In this document: positions 1 to 10,580 of the stretch, piece by piece | Numbering within the stretch: the first letter of the stretch is position 1 | How the letters are laid out: each line of letters starts with the position of its first letter | Made by a program: the position numbers and the translations under genes | Notes under the pieces: generated by a model | The model's input: the letters and a program-made list of their open reading frames with translations, nothing else | Database searches by the model: none | Told to the model about the DNA's origin: nothing | Origin: Flammulina velutipes | Taxonomy: Eukaryota; Basidiomycota; Agaricomycetes; Agaricales; Physalacriaceae | Assembly (NCBI GenBank): GCA_011800155.1 | Contig: CM022371.1 | Location: forward strand, 1,426,001 to 1,490,000 | Direction of reading: 5' to 3' | Length of the DNA: 64,000 nt

Positions 1-1739
1 TCAGAGAGCAACTTCCAGTGGTGATGTTCAAGCCGATCTTTATGAGGTAGAAACAAGCAGTTCGAGATCGGTTCGCCGCTCTGTTGGCGTCCTTCGTACG
101 AGCATATGTGACTGGGAGTGCCGAAATGTCCACCAGCGGCGGTGTACATGTCGCGTTCGACCACCTTGCGGTCGTCTCCTTGCCAAGACGATTTGAGGAT
201 AGTTTCAAGATATGTATCATCCTTGATATTTTGTAGAGTCAAGCTCGAAAAAACGACAGCTGCTGGCGGAACGTACTTGAGGGGATGTTTGTTGCGGGTG
301 TGAGGAAAGATAGGAACTTTTGGGGTGGGTTAGTAGCAAATCAACGTAGGTAGAGAACACGCACTATTCTCTTTGTCGTCGTCCTTGGAGCTCTTATCGA
401 CCTTGCCTGGACTTGGAGCTAATTGACTCCCACCTTTTGCAACACCCTTGCGAGTTTTTGAGGTCAGTGGGGTGCCCCGTAAAGATGATGGGGTGGCCTG
501 GCCACTCGTTGCTGCTGCGAGCCTTGGAGAGCGCCTACTTCCTACTGTTTGCGTGAGAGGTCGCAGAGACGTCTTGCCGATACCAGGATCAGCAGCCTGC
601 GACGGAGGAGGAGCAGTGGGAGGCGTTTGAACAGTCTTTCCGGCCTTGCCATTGCATGACAGACGGCAAACCCTCGTCGCGCGGCCACGATCGCAAAGAG
701 AGTCGTGCACCACCTCTTTCACGGTGGCAAGCATACCCTCCTGATCTTCGGGATACCGAGGAATCATGTATTCAAAATCGTTGCACGATGAGAGTAGTCC
801 CGCGTCCTCTGGAGTCGACCATAGGAGAATGGACATAAACAGGCGCAGGACCTCCTTGCGGACACTCTTTCTCTTGATGTCGAGCTCTCTGCACGCGGTA
901 AGTCCACCTCGATGGAAGATTAGGAATCGAAGGACGCGTTTGCTGTGGCCAAACGCCAACACGAGTGCAAATCGACGAGAAGGAGAGGCACTGAATAGAC
1001 AGCGGCTGTACGTGCCAGCCTGTGCCACCATATCAGGCCAGTCATCCTTCACTTTGACCGGAAGTCGCAACTGATGAGAATCTGGATCGGAAGGACTCCA
1101 GAAAAGCTTGATATCTTCAGAGCCCAAGCTGTTCTGGATATCGAGGAGATCTTCCCCGCCTGCCACGTCCGGCTTCAAAGGTGAGGCACCTTCTACTCCA
1201 TCTTGACAGGGACGGTCGAAGGGGATGAATTGTAGGTTTTTGTACCATGTGTCTTGGGGTATCGAGTTTCCGAGGGCTTCACGGATAACAGAAACGCAAG
1301 AGTTTAGAAAAGTAGTAAGAGGTGGGTAGTGTACACGTTCGTCGTCAGTGCTAGGCCATTCCGTAACCTTTCCCTTTTCAGTACGCGCAAGGCCATCGAC
1401 GTCTTTGTAGATCGCGTCGAGAAGTTGCGTGGCGTTGTGGAGAGCGGTGTCAAAGAGCGGCTCGTCAACTTTGCAGTCATAGTTGGCCAAGTCCCTGAGC
1501 TGGTTTTTGTCTAATCCAGGTTTGGGAGTTTTGGGAGAAAGCATCCGCGCCACATCCACGGCATCGAATTGCCATGTTTGATCGCCTATTTCAGCGCGAA
1601 TCACGAGTTGAAGAGCCTCCTGCGAGTAACAAGAAGAGTCTGAGCGGGAAGAAGGCTCGGTGGAAGTCGAGGTAGACGTTGATTGAGGTGTTGAGGCGCT
1701 GGTAGATTGAGGTGTTGAACGAACCATCATAAACGTCAC
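1..1739 (-). CDS. FunK1-type fungal protein kinase, N-terminal part (cut by window edge)
   Basis: The 469-codon first exon (330-1739) encodes the long N-terminal region of a FunK1 kinase, the family expanded in multicellular fungi. The reading resumes after a short intron at about 314-329 and runs off the window, so the catalytic lobe is not seen here. It is identical to the right-arm gene at 17708-20508 except for an 8-residue insertion near residue 12, from a 24-bp duplication at about 1681-1718. A Ser/Thr-rich start and a basic Ser/Pro/Lys-rich tail (residues about 370-460) flank the structured part. Identity to the right copy supports the start and exon. Whether this copy is complete cannot be judged. 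Partners and substrates of FunK1 kinases are unknown. Confidence 0.8.
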
Positions 1740-2090
1740 AGAACCTTGTTACGTGTCACACATTCAAAATGGCACTTATAATTTCCACAGCTGCCCTTAC
1801 GCTTGCAGGATAACAACATGAACGAGAGATGGTCTCTGGATGCTGGAAAGTTGTTCGAATATCTAAGAATATCAAATTTCGACGCTCGAGTCTTCCTTGC
1901 TCGAATTAGGTATGCATTTCAGTGTTGTCAATCTCAAGCAATCTCACCCAGTCCATTCCATACATGACAATGTAAACGCAGCCAGAAATTTGACCAACAG
2001 GTTCCCCAGTACTAGTCTTGTTGGATTTTCAATATATACTAGCGTAGCTACAGACAAAAACTTCTATCTCATGTAACATGTTAATTCTAT

Positions 2091-2831
2091 TCACTTGGTA
2101 TCAAAGGTATTATATGATTGTAACTTCACAGCATGTCCCTGGACAACCTCCATGAAATCCACTAGACCACGAAACGCAAAGATGTGGAATTTCTTCTTAA
2201 AGTACTCTGGTGTTGCTGCACCGGATATGACTTCGTCCGAAAACCGTACCCCCTCAAGCCAATCAGCATTTAACTTCTCGAGAGAGGCGTGCCACTTTTT
2301 GAGCAATACGGCCCATTCGGTGGTGATGGGACTGTGTCCAGACATCGGGTACACTTGCTTGATATCACTGGCCACGGACATCTTGTGCTCGACCTGGCCG
2401 TCCGAAATATATTGCTGCCATTCGTGTTCCAACTCGGAGCGGCGTGACTTGTTGTAGGTGTTGAAGAGTACAGCCCACTGCGCCACCCAATAGAACGAAT
2501 GCAAATCATCCACGGGTGATTGCAAATAAGGTGTATTGTGATTCATGGCTTTTTGAAGACTTTCAGACATGAACTCAACGGTTCCCTAGGTTTACGATAC
2601 ACGAGTCAGCAACCTTTCGTCGTTACAAGCAAACATGCTTACAAATCGGGAGGTCCCATGAGGTGAATCATCGAAGTACTCCTTCGAAACAGCTGTCATC
2701 TCCCCGTCCGTTGTGAATCCCTTGAACGGCTCCTCGACTTTCGGGCTCTCAACGACCAGCAAAATGAGTTCGGACACTCCCTGAGGTTTACTGAAGATTG
2801 AGGGATTGGTTAGCGCAGTCCCTGAGCACAT
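2091..2831 (-). pseudogene. Detached FunK1 C-terminal fragment (left copy)
   Basis: Two exons (2831 down to about 2645, then about 2586 to 2091) encode only the C-terminal kinase part. They hold the KEYFDDSPHG stretch, then GTVEFMSESLQKA and the SPVDDLHSFYW motif, joined across a short intron. The HRD catalytic loop and everything before it are missing, so no active kinase can be made. The fragment is a diverged copy of the end of the neighbouring full FunK1 gene, especially in its last 60 residues. It lies upstream of that gene in the same orientation, which suggests an old tandem partial duplication. The right arm carries an identical fragment at 16616-17356. Confidence 0.75.
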
Positions 2832-2923
2832 AACATAACTCGAGATGGACCGGGCGATTCTTGGAAGGTCGAAGATCTATGATGAAGACAATGAATTTCT
2901 ACAGTCAAGTACTCATCTATTAC

Positions 2924-3972
2924 CTATTCATCCACCCTTACCGTAATATCCAAGCCTCCCGATTCCACACGACGGATAGTGATACTAGATGACAACAATG
3001 TTATTATGATACATAACGGCGGAATGAGGATCCCTACCTCGACATATCTTGAACCAGAAAATCTGGCTGAGTGGCTTCCATCTGCTCCTTGCTATGAGTT
3101 GTCAAGAAGGCTATAGTTTTGCAGCCTGCGGCTTTGCCACTACGAAGACCAGCAGGTGCGTCCTCGAATACGACACCTAATGGAGAATGCGTGAGTTCAA
3201 TGAATCGTAACCACGGCTAGATTGCACTGACAGTTCTCGGGCTTGACCCCACACTTCTCAGCACCAAGGAGATAGGGATCTGGGCTGGCAACCAATCAAC
3301 AAGAGCGTACACACTTTCAAATAAATATACTAAGGCTTTCCCTGCTTGACATCCTCTGAGACGACAAAAGCATCCGGGATTGGAACGCCAGTGGCGTTCA
3401 GAGCCGCAGTGGCGTACTCCCTAGTAGCGGACGTGCAAATTGCCCAAGAAGGATTTGGTAGGAACCTGCCTGGTGCGACCTGTTGTTGATAACTAGACGC
3501 AACTTGGACTAGGGACTCAGAAAGACAAACCGCATCTATGACTTCCGCAACACCGGGAAGGAGAACAAATCCCTTGCGCCCGTTCGCCGATGCAGAGGCG
3601 ACGATGGCGATTTCAAAGCGTTCTGATTCACTCTAGACGGGACGATTGGCGTGGTTAGAGAGTACCATAGTTATGCCTACTTGTAGTTCGTCTGGATCCG
3701 TGATTCCACAGTAGTTTTTGAGGTTGTCCACGGTTCGGACGCCATGTGCGGCTACAAGCTGTGAGATAACAGCGCGAGATAGAAAGAGATCTTACAGCTC
3801 AGAATGTGATCGATGTCGATGTTGGGATACTTTTGCTTGAAAACCTCCCAAGCGCCTGTAAGGCCAGCGGTAGAATCCACGAGGGTTCCATCCATGTCAA
3901 ATAGACTATATAGTTGTTAGAACGTAACAGACTGGTATGTTGGAACTTGCGCTGCATCGATGTGAAATGTGG
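2924..3972 (-). pseudogene. HAD phosphatase copy, 5' truncated (GPP/DOG-like), left arm
   Basis: The exons encode a HAD-superfamily phosphatase of the glycerol-3-phosphatase/2-deoxyglucose-6-phosphatase type. The nucleophile motif D-M-D-G-T and the motif-IV stretch VFEDAPAGLRSGKAAGC are present, and the ending ITVRVDE is shared with the intact paralogue at 4428-5489. The first exon is broken. Upstream of the shared CACATTTCAC sequence, the normal start is replaced by SEC15 DNA in the opposite orientation, and the first intron begins GCAAGT instead of GTAAGT. No in-frame ATG lies before the catalytic Asp. It is therefore probably a pseudogene, although the rest of the frame looks conserved. 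Confidence 0.7.
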
Positions 3973-4236
3973 AAGGATTACACGGAGAAGATGAAGCAGA
4001 ATATCACCACCCTCGACGGCAGCGTCTCCCAGCTTGGACGCGGTCTCGTCGAGAAGAAACGCAATCTGTTGCAGACGAAAAAGTCTGCCGCCAACCTCGA
4101 TGAAGCTATCGACACGCTTCAGGCCTGTCTTCGAGTCCTCGATGTCGTGCACCGTGTCGGTGAGATGGTCAGAGAGGGCAAATACTGGAGTGCACTGCGG
4201 GTCCGTGTGCGCGTACAACTCTCGTCTGCCGCTCAC
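3973..4236 (+). pseudogene. SEC15 fragment (codons 90-165 plus part of intron 1)
   Basis: The plus strand reads KDYTEKMKQNITTLDG onward, matching residues 90-165 of the complete SEC15 gene at 12529-15402 with only one or two differences. The match continues past the exon end (CGG at 4198-4200) into about 36 bp of SEC15 intron 1, so this was copied as DNA and not through mRNA. It has no start, and its end runs into unrelated sequence at 4237. It is oriented opposite to the parent gene, as expected from the inverted repeat. Confidence 0.9.
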
Positions 4237-4245
4237 GTATAACTA

Positions 4246-4427
4246 TCCCTTGCACGGCTCATCAACTTTCTGGCGGTCAGCCAATCCCTGGAGTTCACTA
4301 GGGTTTGAAGGGTTGGTCCCCGAGCTCATAGCATAACGCGAGATGGACTGGGAGCTCTGACAGCACACGAGTACCGGAGAGATCTATGATTGAAATGTCT
4401 ACAGTCAAATGCTCATCTATGCATTAC
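4246..4427 (-). pseudogene. Remnant of FunK1 C-terminal fragment downstream of intact HAD gene
   Basis: This short stretch is recognisably but imperfectly similar to 2716-2923, which links the FunK1 fragment and HAD gene in the left arm (shared cccttg.acggctc and gcgagatggactggg-like blocks). No open frame is preserved. It shows that the HAD gene at 4428-5489 once had the same FunK1 neighbour, so HAD plus FunK1 fragment was an older duplicated unit. Confidence 0.55.
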
Positions 4428-5489
4428 CTATTCATCCACCCTTACCGTAATATCCAATCCTCCGGATTCCACACGACGGATGGTAATACTATAGAGCATT
4501 GTTAGTATAGTACGGACAATGGAGTGAGTATCCCTACCTCGACATATCTTGGACCAGGAAATCTGGCTGAGTGGCTTCCATCTGCTTGTTGCTATGAGTT
4601 GTCAAGAAGCCAATGGTTTTGCAGCCAGCTGCTTTGCCACTGCGAATACCAGCAGGCGCATCCTCGAATACGACACCTAATGGAGAATGCATGAGTTCGA
4701 TGAATCGTAAAGACGTGGGATTACACTGACAGTTCTCTGGCTTGACTCCGCACTTCTCAGCACCTAGGAGATATGGATCTGGGCTGAAATACTAATCAAT
4801 ATCTTGGGTGAGTACACTTTCAGTTACACATACTAGGGCTTTCCCTGTTTGACATCTTCTGAGACAACAAAGGCATCCGGATTGGGAACACCAGTGGTGG
4901 TCAGAGCGGCAGTGGCGTATTTCCTAGTGGCGGACGTGCAAATCGCCCAAGACGGATGTGGTAGGAACCTGCCAGGTGCGATCTGTTGTTGTTAATAGAT
5001 GCAATACGGGCCAGGGAGTGACGAACCTCTTTTATTACTTCAGAAACACCAGGGAGGAGTACGATGCCCTTCCGACCGTTCGCGGAGGCTGAGGAGACGA
5101 TGCTAGTTTCGAAACGTTCCGCCTCACTCTAGATGGAAAGGTTAACACCAGGGGGAATAGAGTTATCATAGTAAGAAGGTTACCTCTAATTCTTCTGGAT
5201 CCGTAAGTCCACAGTAGTTCTTAAGATTTTCCACGGTTCGGACGCCATGAGCGGCTACAAGTTGTGAGATAGCGACAAGATCCAATGAAGGATCTTACAG
5301 CTGAGAACATGATCGACGTCGATGTTGGGGTACTTTTGCTTGAAAACCTCCCAAGCACCCTCAACACCGGCAGTGGAATCTACGAGTGTCCCATCCATGT
5401 CAAAGAGGCTGTAGGCTTCTTAGCGTTTTCGATACTCTTGAAAAGGTCGAAACTTACGCGGCATCTACGTGAAATGTGGTGGATGGCAT
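4428..5489 (-). CDS. HAD-superfamily phosphatase, GPP1/DOG-like, intact
   Basis: A multi-exon gene encodes roughly 245 residues, the usual length for fungal glycerol-3-phosphatase / 2-deoxyglucose-6-phosphate phosphatase enzymes, which are cytosolic and dephosphorylate small sugar or polyol phosphates. It starts MPSTTFHVDAALFDMDGT, with the catalytic Asp pair in D-M-D-G-T. The cap region is followed by CTSATRKYA (motif II Thr/Ser), KQGKPYPDPYLLGA (motif III Lys) and VFEDAPAGIRSGKAAGC (acidic motif IV). Short introns interrupt it, for example after KQGKPY. The start is supported by a GTAAGT donor placed in phase with the nucleophile exon. It is a diverged paralogue of the two arm copies at 2924-3972 and 15475-16523 and the only one with a clear start codon. 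Substrate cannot be fixed from sequence. Confidence 0.82.
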
Positions 5490-5825
5490 TGCGATGAGTG
5501 CGTGAGGCAGGATTGTCAGTAATGACTCGGGGTTTCGGCCAGTAATAATATTGTTTTGAAATGCCGAGATTATTCCGGATTCCGGATCGGCGCCACACCC
5601 ATCCGGGCACTGTCAATGTTTCATTGTGCCGCTGTAGGAGGCAAGGGCATATTCTTATTCCAGCGCTCTGTCGTCGGGTATCAATTACATTGGTGATTCG
5701 TGGTGATTAAACAGCTCGCTTGCCGTTCAAAATGGTTCAATTAAGTGCACATTTGTCTCTAGAAGAAGTACAAGGCAGCACGGCCGATTCAGTCGAGCGG
5801 TAACGTCGATTCTTCAACTTACCAT
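5490..5825. other. Intergenic, nothing recognised
   Basis: This stretch separates the start of the HAD gene from the end of the Gemin2 gene. It contains the HAD promoter side and the Gemin2 3' side. I see no repeat, RNA gene or conserved ORF. Confidence 0.5.
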
Positions 5826-6912
5826 TTACTCAAGAGACCTCAACATCTCCTCCGCATCCATCCACAGATCTTGCTGCCCCCATACACCGATGACAGTCGA
5901 TATGATGATCCAACATGACTCCTCCATAATAGACTCGTCCTCCCTACTCTCCTCGCGGTGCATTACCTTCAAAAGTCCCAAACAGCCACGTACCAGACTC
6001 CGCAACATCGCCATGTCATCTGCGGACACATAATCATCAACCCGCGTCAAGAGGAAGAAAATCCACTGAGCATGTGCATCTGCAAGCCGAGGAAATGGTT
6101 TCTCGTCTTGATCCAAATGCAAATTTAACCAATATGCAAAGTACATGAGGATATGAAGAGCCATACGCTGCGAACCACGTCAATGTCAAGCACACTGACA
6201 AGGGACAGGATGACCTTACCTCGTCTATGTGTTGCAGTAGAGTCGGAGTCAGTATTCGGGGCTTCAGCTTGACTGGGTCTGGCTCTTCCAGAGGTTCAAC
6301 TGCAGCTTCGTGGCTGCTAGCTTCGGCTACAGGTTCTGGGGCGACCGTACGCTTGATCCTACGCTGTTTGGGTGGTTTCTTTGGCGGATTCCATTCCATC
6401 TCGGATTTACCAGAAACGAAAGCCCACCACTGGTCGCGCTCCTTCCTGTCTGGCATCAATCGGCTTTCAGGAAGTTGGACATTGGTGGGGGCTTTGAACG
6501 CGTACTATTCCATTTGTCAATAATGGGAGTGGAGACAGCGAAGAATAAGACCTTTCGGAGGTTGTTGAATCTGTTCAAGAGAACGTGGCGCCATTCCGGA
6601 GATGGGAGGGAAGGGTGATGTGTGGGCTTGCTGGTGGATGGCTCTGGCGGCGCGACGGCAGCTTTTTCGTAGGGATTGGTTACTCGAGTAACGTGTGGAA
6701 GCTTTCTAGCATCGCGTCTAAGGAAAACATTAGTATGCATTTAACGTTGAGCAAGAGGCAGCATACCGCACTGTGAAAAGATACTGCAGGCCGTCCTCAG
6801 GCGCGTCGCTGAAATTCGCGGGAAGGTTGGCGACTGGCAATATCTGTCTGCCCAGCGTCGGCTCGTCGTCGTCTGAATCCTCATAATGAGCTCTTGAGCG
6901 TTTGTGCGACAT
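5826..6912 (-). CDS. Gemin2 / SIP1-like snRNP assembly factor
   Basis: Gemin2 binds SMN and holds the Sm pentamer during spliceosomal snRNP assembly. Exon 1 starts MSHKRSRAHYEDSDDDEPTLG. Later exons give PEWRHVLLNRFNNLRK, the tryptophan-rich DQWWAFVSGKSEMEWNPPKKP, a Lys/Arg-rich linker, and the helical C-terminal half with HILMYFAYWLNLHLD, DAHAQWIFFLLTRVDDYVSADDM and a final CWIIISTVIGVWGQQDLWMDAEEML. The C-terminal SIP1-domain pattern is the main evidence. About four introns are visible, including 5' CG|GTATGC and AAAG|GTCTTA donors. It is transcribed divergently from 6967 with only 54 bp between starts. The N-terminal Sm-contacting region looks short, as is common in fungi. Confidence 0.85.
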
Positions 6913-6966
6913 GATGGTGGTGGTTGACCGTCAAGCGACACTTGCATTTGAACCACGACCTTCACC
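6913..6966. promoter_or_regulatory. Compact bidirectional promoter (Gemin2 / 6967 gene)
   Basis: Only 54 bp separate the two start codons, so any core promoter elements or 5' leaders must be shared or lie inside the coding regions. No TATA box is visible. Confidence 0.5.
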
Positions 6967-7852
6967 ATGGCCGACGACACCTCCGTCGACTTGGACACTC
7001 TGCAGGCTCAGATTGACTTGTCCATGTCGTTTGCAGACAATCTCGTCTCTTCTTGGTTTACCTCTCCGAATGCAACAACTAGTTCTTCCACTTCAAACAA
7101 AAAAATCGAGCAGGAAATTCTCGAACAAATGCGTCTACCACCAAGGTACCTCTTCAACCATCTCCGGCCAGCATTCTTACCCACTGAACTCAAGCATCCT
7201 AGGCTAGGCGTTGGGGCGTCTGTGTCCGATTCTGCTGCGACGTCTTCACGAGAAGTAAATAAACTAAAGGGCCGGCTCGTCGGTAAGAAACGACCGCGAG
7301 ACGAGGACAATCCCTCATCTGCACGGTCCCCTCTTGACGACTCTGACGACGCAGAGAGCAGAGCCAGTGCTATCCACAAAAAGGCGCGCGCTGATCCATT
7401 CGGTCCATCTTCCAAAGCGAAGAAAAAGTTGGACCCCTTGGCCATTCCACCTCCGTCGACAAATGGCTTGAAGCTCGCCGCTCTCCCGAAACCGAATCCC
7501 TTTGTGCTACCAGCAACACCGAAGGAGAGCACTAGTACGAGTGGTCAGCACGCTCTGCAATGTTACCTTCCCCTACTGACACCCCTTTGTAGCACCTCCC
7601 TCGCCAAGTACGCCCAAAAAGACACATTTTTCGCTATCGATAACTTCGCCTCTGCCCGACGCCAAAAAAGCGGCTGCAGCGCTCAAATCACCAGTATTAA
7701 ATCTGGACGGACCCGTAGGAGACAACGAAGAAAGCGGGGAAGATAACCCCAGTCAGACGACACCTACCTCTCCGAAGAAGAAGAGAAAGAGAAAGAGAAA
7801 GAAGAAGCATCCCTCAACTGCAGATGGGGCTGGAACTTCAGGTGCTTCATGA
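6967..7852 (+). CDS. Uncharacterised basic, probably nuclear protein
   Basis: Two exons (6967-7543 and 7593-7852) are joined across a 49-bp intron, giving about 278 residues. The N-terminal part has an acidic helical start (MADDTSVDLDTLQAQIDLSM) and a notable hydrophobic patch, MRLPPRYLFNHLRPAFLP, that looks conserved. The rest is low complexity with several basic clusters (GKKRPRDED, KKARADPFG). It ends in a Lys/Arg run, KKKRKRKRKKK, typical of a nuclear or nucleolar localisation signal, before GTSGAS-stop. The second exon frame was chosen because it continues the Ser/Pro/Lys-rich composition to the stop. It resembles small fungal DUF-type nuclear proteins, but I do not recognise a function. 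It is divergent from the Gemin2 gene. Confidence 0.7.
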
Positions 7853-8503
7853 TCTCTGTGAGTTTGCTGTCTGCGTCTTGTTCGATATCTGACCCATCGC
7901 GTATAGATTATCTGCTATTACCCACCGGCCTCCTGCGAAGTGCCTTCCCGCTCCGAATTCATTATTGTCACTTCGTCCTCGTCGGATCGCATGTAAGTTC
8001 GGTCAAGCAGGTCGAGGCGTACCGGAGGGTTGATGCTAGTCCGAACATCGTGTCCCTAAGACCACAACAAAGAATGTAATGCCAAAATAGAATGCCGGTG
8101 AACACTTGTTGGAAGTGGGAACTGCAATCGTATATTTGGATTTTCTTGGAGATGATAAATTACGTGGCGCAGGGCTCGATGAGTCGACGCAGATCACAGG
8201 TCCCCTCAACACCATGAACGCCAGTGAACCTACGCGGCACGCAGGTCCATTTCTGACTTTTTCCCCTTGCCCTTGACGGCAGGGCTCATCATAATGGTGG
8301 AGAGAATCATTTTGATAACTGTTGACAACGTCCAGGGATCTTGTGTAGCGCTATAGGTACAATAAGAATGAATATGGTTAAGTAAGTAGGTACATGTTTC
8401 CGCTTATGATTTAGAGTATGAATACAGATAAAGTAGATGATACAGGATTCAGAGGCAGGGAGCGCCAGCGTACTGCGATTCGTAAAAAGTTCGTAAACAT
8501 TAA
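7853..8503. other. Intergenic between converging genes
   Basis: These 650 bp hold the 3' flanks of the genes at 6967-7852 (+) and 8504-9104 (-). Only short chance frames are present. No repeat or RNA gene is seen. Confidence 0.5.
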
Positions 8504-9104
8504 CTACCTGCCACCGCCACCGCCACGCGTTGTCCTCCTGCGCATTGGCGGAGGCGGGCGATTGCCATGCTGCCCAGACCTAGACGACTGCCTCGAGGCG
8601 GTAGGCCTCGCAGATGCATTGGTGGCACGCCTCTGGGGAGGTTGTGGTCGAGGAGTAGAGCCGGCACCGGTCGCAGTGTGGCGCCGCTGTACCGTTCCGC
8701 GGGGGCGAGTGCTCCCCCGTGTATTTGCAGCCGGCTTGGACTTCTTGCGTCCAAAGAGGAACGACAAGAGGCCGCCAGAGGAGCCGCGAGCCTTAGCCTT
8801 CGCCTGGGACTTTGCCCTGCGAGCCCGCCAGCGGTCGATGGCTTTAGCCTCTTTGATTTCTCGCATGCCCTAATTTTGAATGAATGAGTGATATATATCG
8901 ACAGATGAGAGACGAGAGCTTACCCTTGTGCGAAGCCTTTCGTCGCCAGAGAACGTTCCACGCCACTTTGTCATCCATCCGTGGTAGCCATTGGCCTTTG
9001 GGCGGCGGCGCGAGCCGTCAGGATTGTACTGCGAATGGTTAAGATCGATGAGCAGGGCAGCGTCTACAGATACTCACGTCTGAAGCCCAAGTAATTTCAA
9101 CCAT
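8504..9104 (-). CDS. Small basic Arg/Gly/Pro-rich protein of unknown function
   Basis: Three exons in consistent phase (9078-9104, 8924-9028, 8504-8869) give about 165 residues starting MVEITWASD. Exon 2 encodes YNPDGSRRRPKANGYHGWM followed by TKWRGTFSGDERLRTR, which looks structured. Exon 3 is a basic helix (REIKEAKAIDRWRARRAKSQ) followed by disordered Arg/Pro sequence and a glycine-rich end. Both introns have GT..AG ends and the frame is kept throughout, which supports a real gene. The composition suggests nucleic-acid contact or a mitochondrial or ribosomal role, but that is inference and no family was recognised. Confidence 0.62.
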
Positions 9105-10580
9105 GGTCGTAAGGAAAGTAAGAGTAAGAGAAAGTAATAAGGGAACCACGAGCTGTATGAGCCGTTATATGAGTGGGTCGGATAAAACGGGAAGGTGATG
9201 TCCTTGTTCAGTTACCACGACGATGACGCGTGGAATCTGCGTGCACTCCTTCGTGTTAGCCTGTGATAGCTCCTGGCTGCCTACGTGCAGGCAAAGCTGT
9301 GTATACGTTCAAAATTCGAGGTTTTCTGCACGTAGCCACCGTGCTTTCGTGCCGTGGAAGCATTTTTCTGTTTACGTACAAGGTCAGTACCACGTGGCGT
9401 CTGTTTAAACGTTTCACCAGTACGAGCATGAGGAGGAATGACTCTAGATGATTGATACTGCTCGAGTCTTTTGAATCGCCTTAGCTCTTTGACTTCACCG
9501 GTGGCCCGCGCTACGCTCTGCACGGTTTTTCCTGATCGACACGAAATCAACGTGGTACGGTGGCGCTAGGTCTTTCAAATCTGGAACATTTCGCTCTTCC
9601 CTCCTTGTTCGTCGGTGTACGACTAGCTCGGCAGTAGCGTATTTGACACCGGTATGACTGTACTATCTTGATTTCACGTCGATTCTTTGGACGATTCTGT
9701 TGAGATGATTTTTGCGGATGATATCTCCCGTTCTGCGTTCTGAGCTGTCCGTCTCACCATGATCCTATCTCTCGTTCTCGGTGAAGATGGACAGTGTGTG
9801 TGGCTCTGGTTTGACATTCATTCTACAATTTTTCTGACCCGTCCACGTCAGGATAAATTTGCAATGTCATTCCTCAGCTTGTGGCGTACATGGCCGGTAA
9901 TCTGCACATTTCGGTATATTGGTGACTCATTTTTGGCAGCTCTCAGACCAAGTATACAGGCCGAACATATCATGGATCCTTGGATTTCGGGGAGTAAGTG
10001 AGGCAACATACCTCCATCGCAAATGCTGATCCATCAAGGTATTCTCAGCTCTGTCATCCCTGTGTGCCTTCGGACATAGACGCAGAGATCTACATGATCC
10101 CCTCGGACGCGGGGTACAACTATAGGTGAGTGCTCGAAATTTAAATTGACTCTCGGACAAGAGTTATTGGAGTTTTCCTTGTCTAAAGCGCATCAACGGA
10201 AGATGACTAGGAACGTCAAGTTTAATACGCGTTTTTTCTGTCATAATTACGCGAACAATAAACTGACATCCATACAGGTATTAATTCAACAGTGCACAGT
10301 TGCTCTGGGACAGCAGGAACGGCGTACATCATCAACAAAAACCGGGATGTCCCAAGCTGTACAAGGCTCCCGGACTTTATTGCACCGCCCCTGCGCCCCA
10401 CTAAGCTTTACTGGTGCTTTTATTGCCTGTGTGCTATCTTCATACTCTTACGGTGACGCGACATACCGAGGCAAATATCGGCCCTTCTCTCGTTCCGCAC
10501 GATGGGCTTTTGGGTACAAAAGGTGGTTATGGAGAGGAGAGTCTACAACCAACCAGCCTCCCCCAGCACCAAGCCTAGAG
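9105..10580. other. Long intergenic stretch, no gene recognised
   Basis: About 1.5 kb without a convincing gene. It has several short unconserved frames, no tRNA-like B box that I could find and no obvious repeat. It serves as the promoter side of both the 8504-9104 gene and the phosphatase gene at 10581. Confidence 0.45.

Larger units (their letters stand above)
1..4236. repeat. Left arm of a long inverted repeat
   Basis: This stretch matches 14872-19422 in reverse orientation. Paired positions sum to 19423 for about 1-1680, to 19447 for about 1720-3972, and to 19108 for 3973-4236. The first step is a 24-bp length difference in the FunK1 gene. The second is 339 bp present only in the right arm (about 15136-15474). 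The arm carries a FunK1 gene, a FunK1 C-terminal fragment, a HAD phosphatase copy and a SEC15 piece. The match is still running at base 1, so the true arm is longer. The kinase ORFs of both arms translate identically apart from the 8-aa indel, so the duplication is young or maintained by gene conversion. Confidence 0.93.

Noticed and set aside
9223..10560. Short frames in the 1.5-kb gap before the phosphatase gene
   Set aside because: None has a recognisable motif or splice partner.
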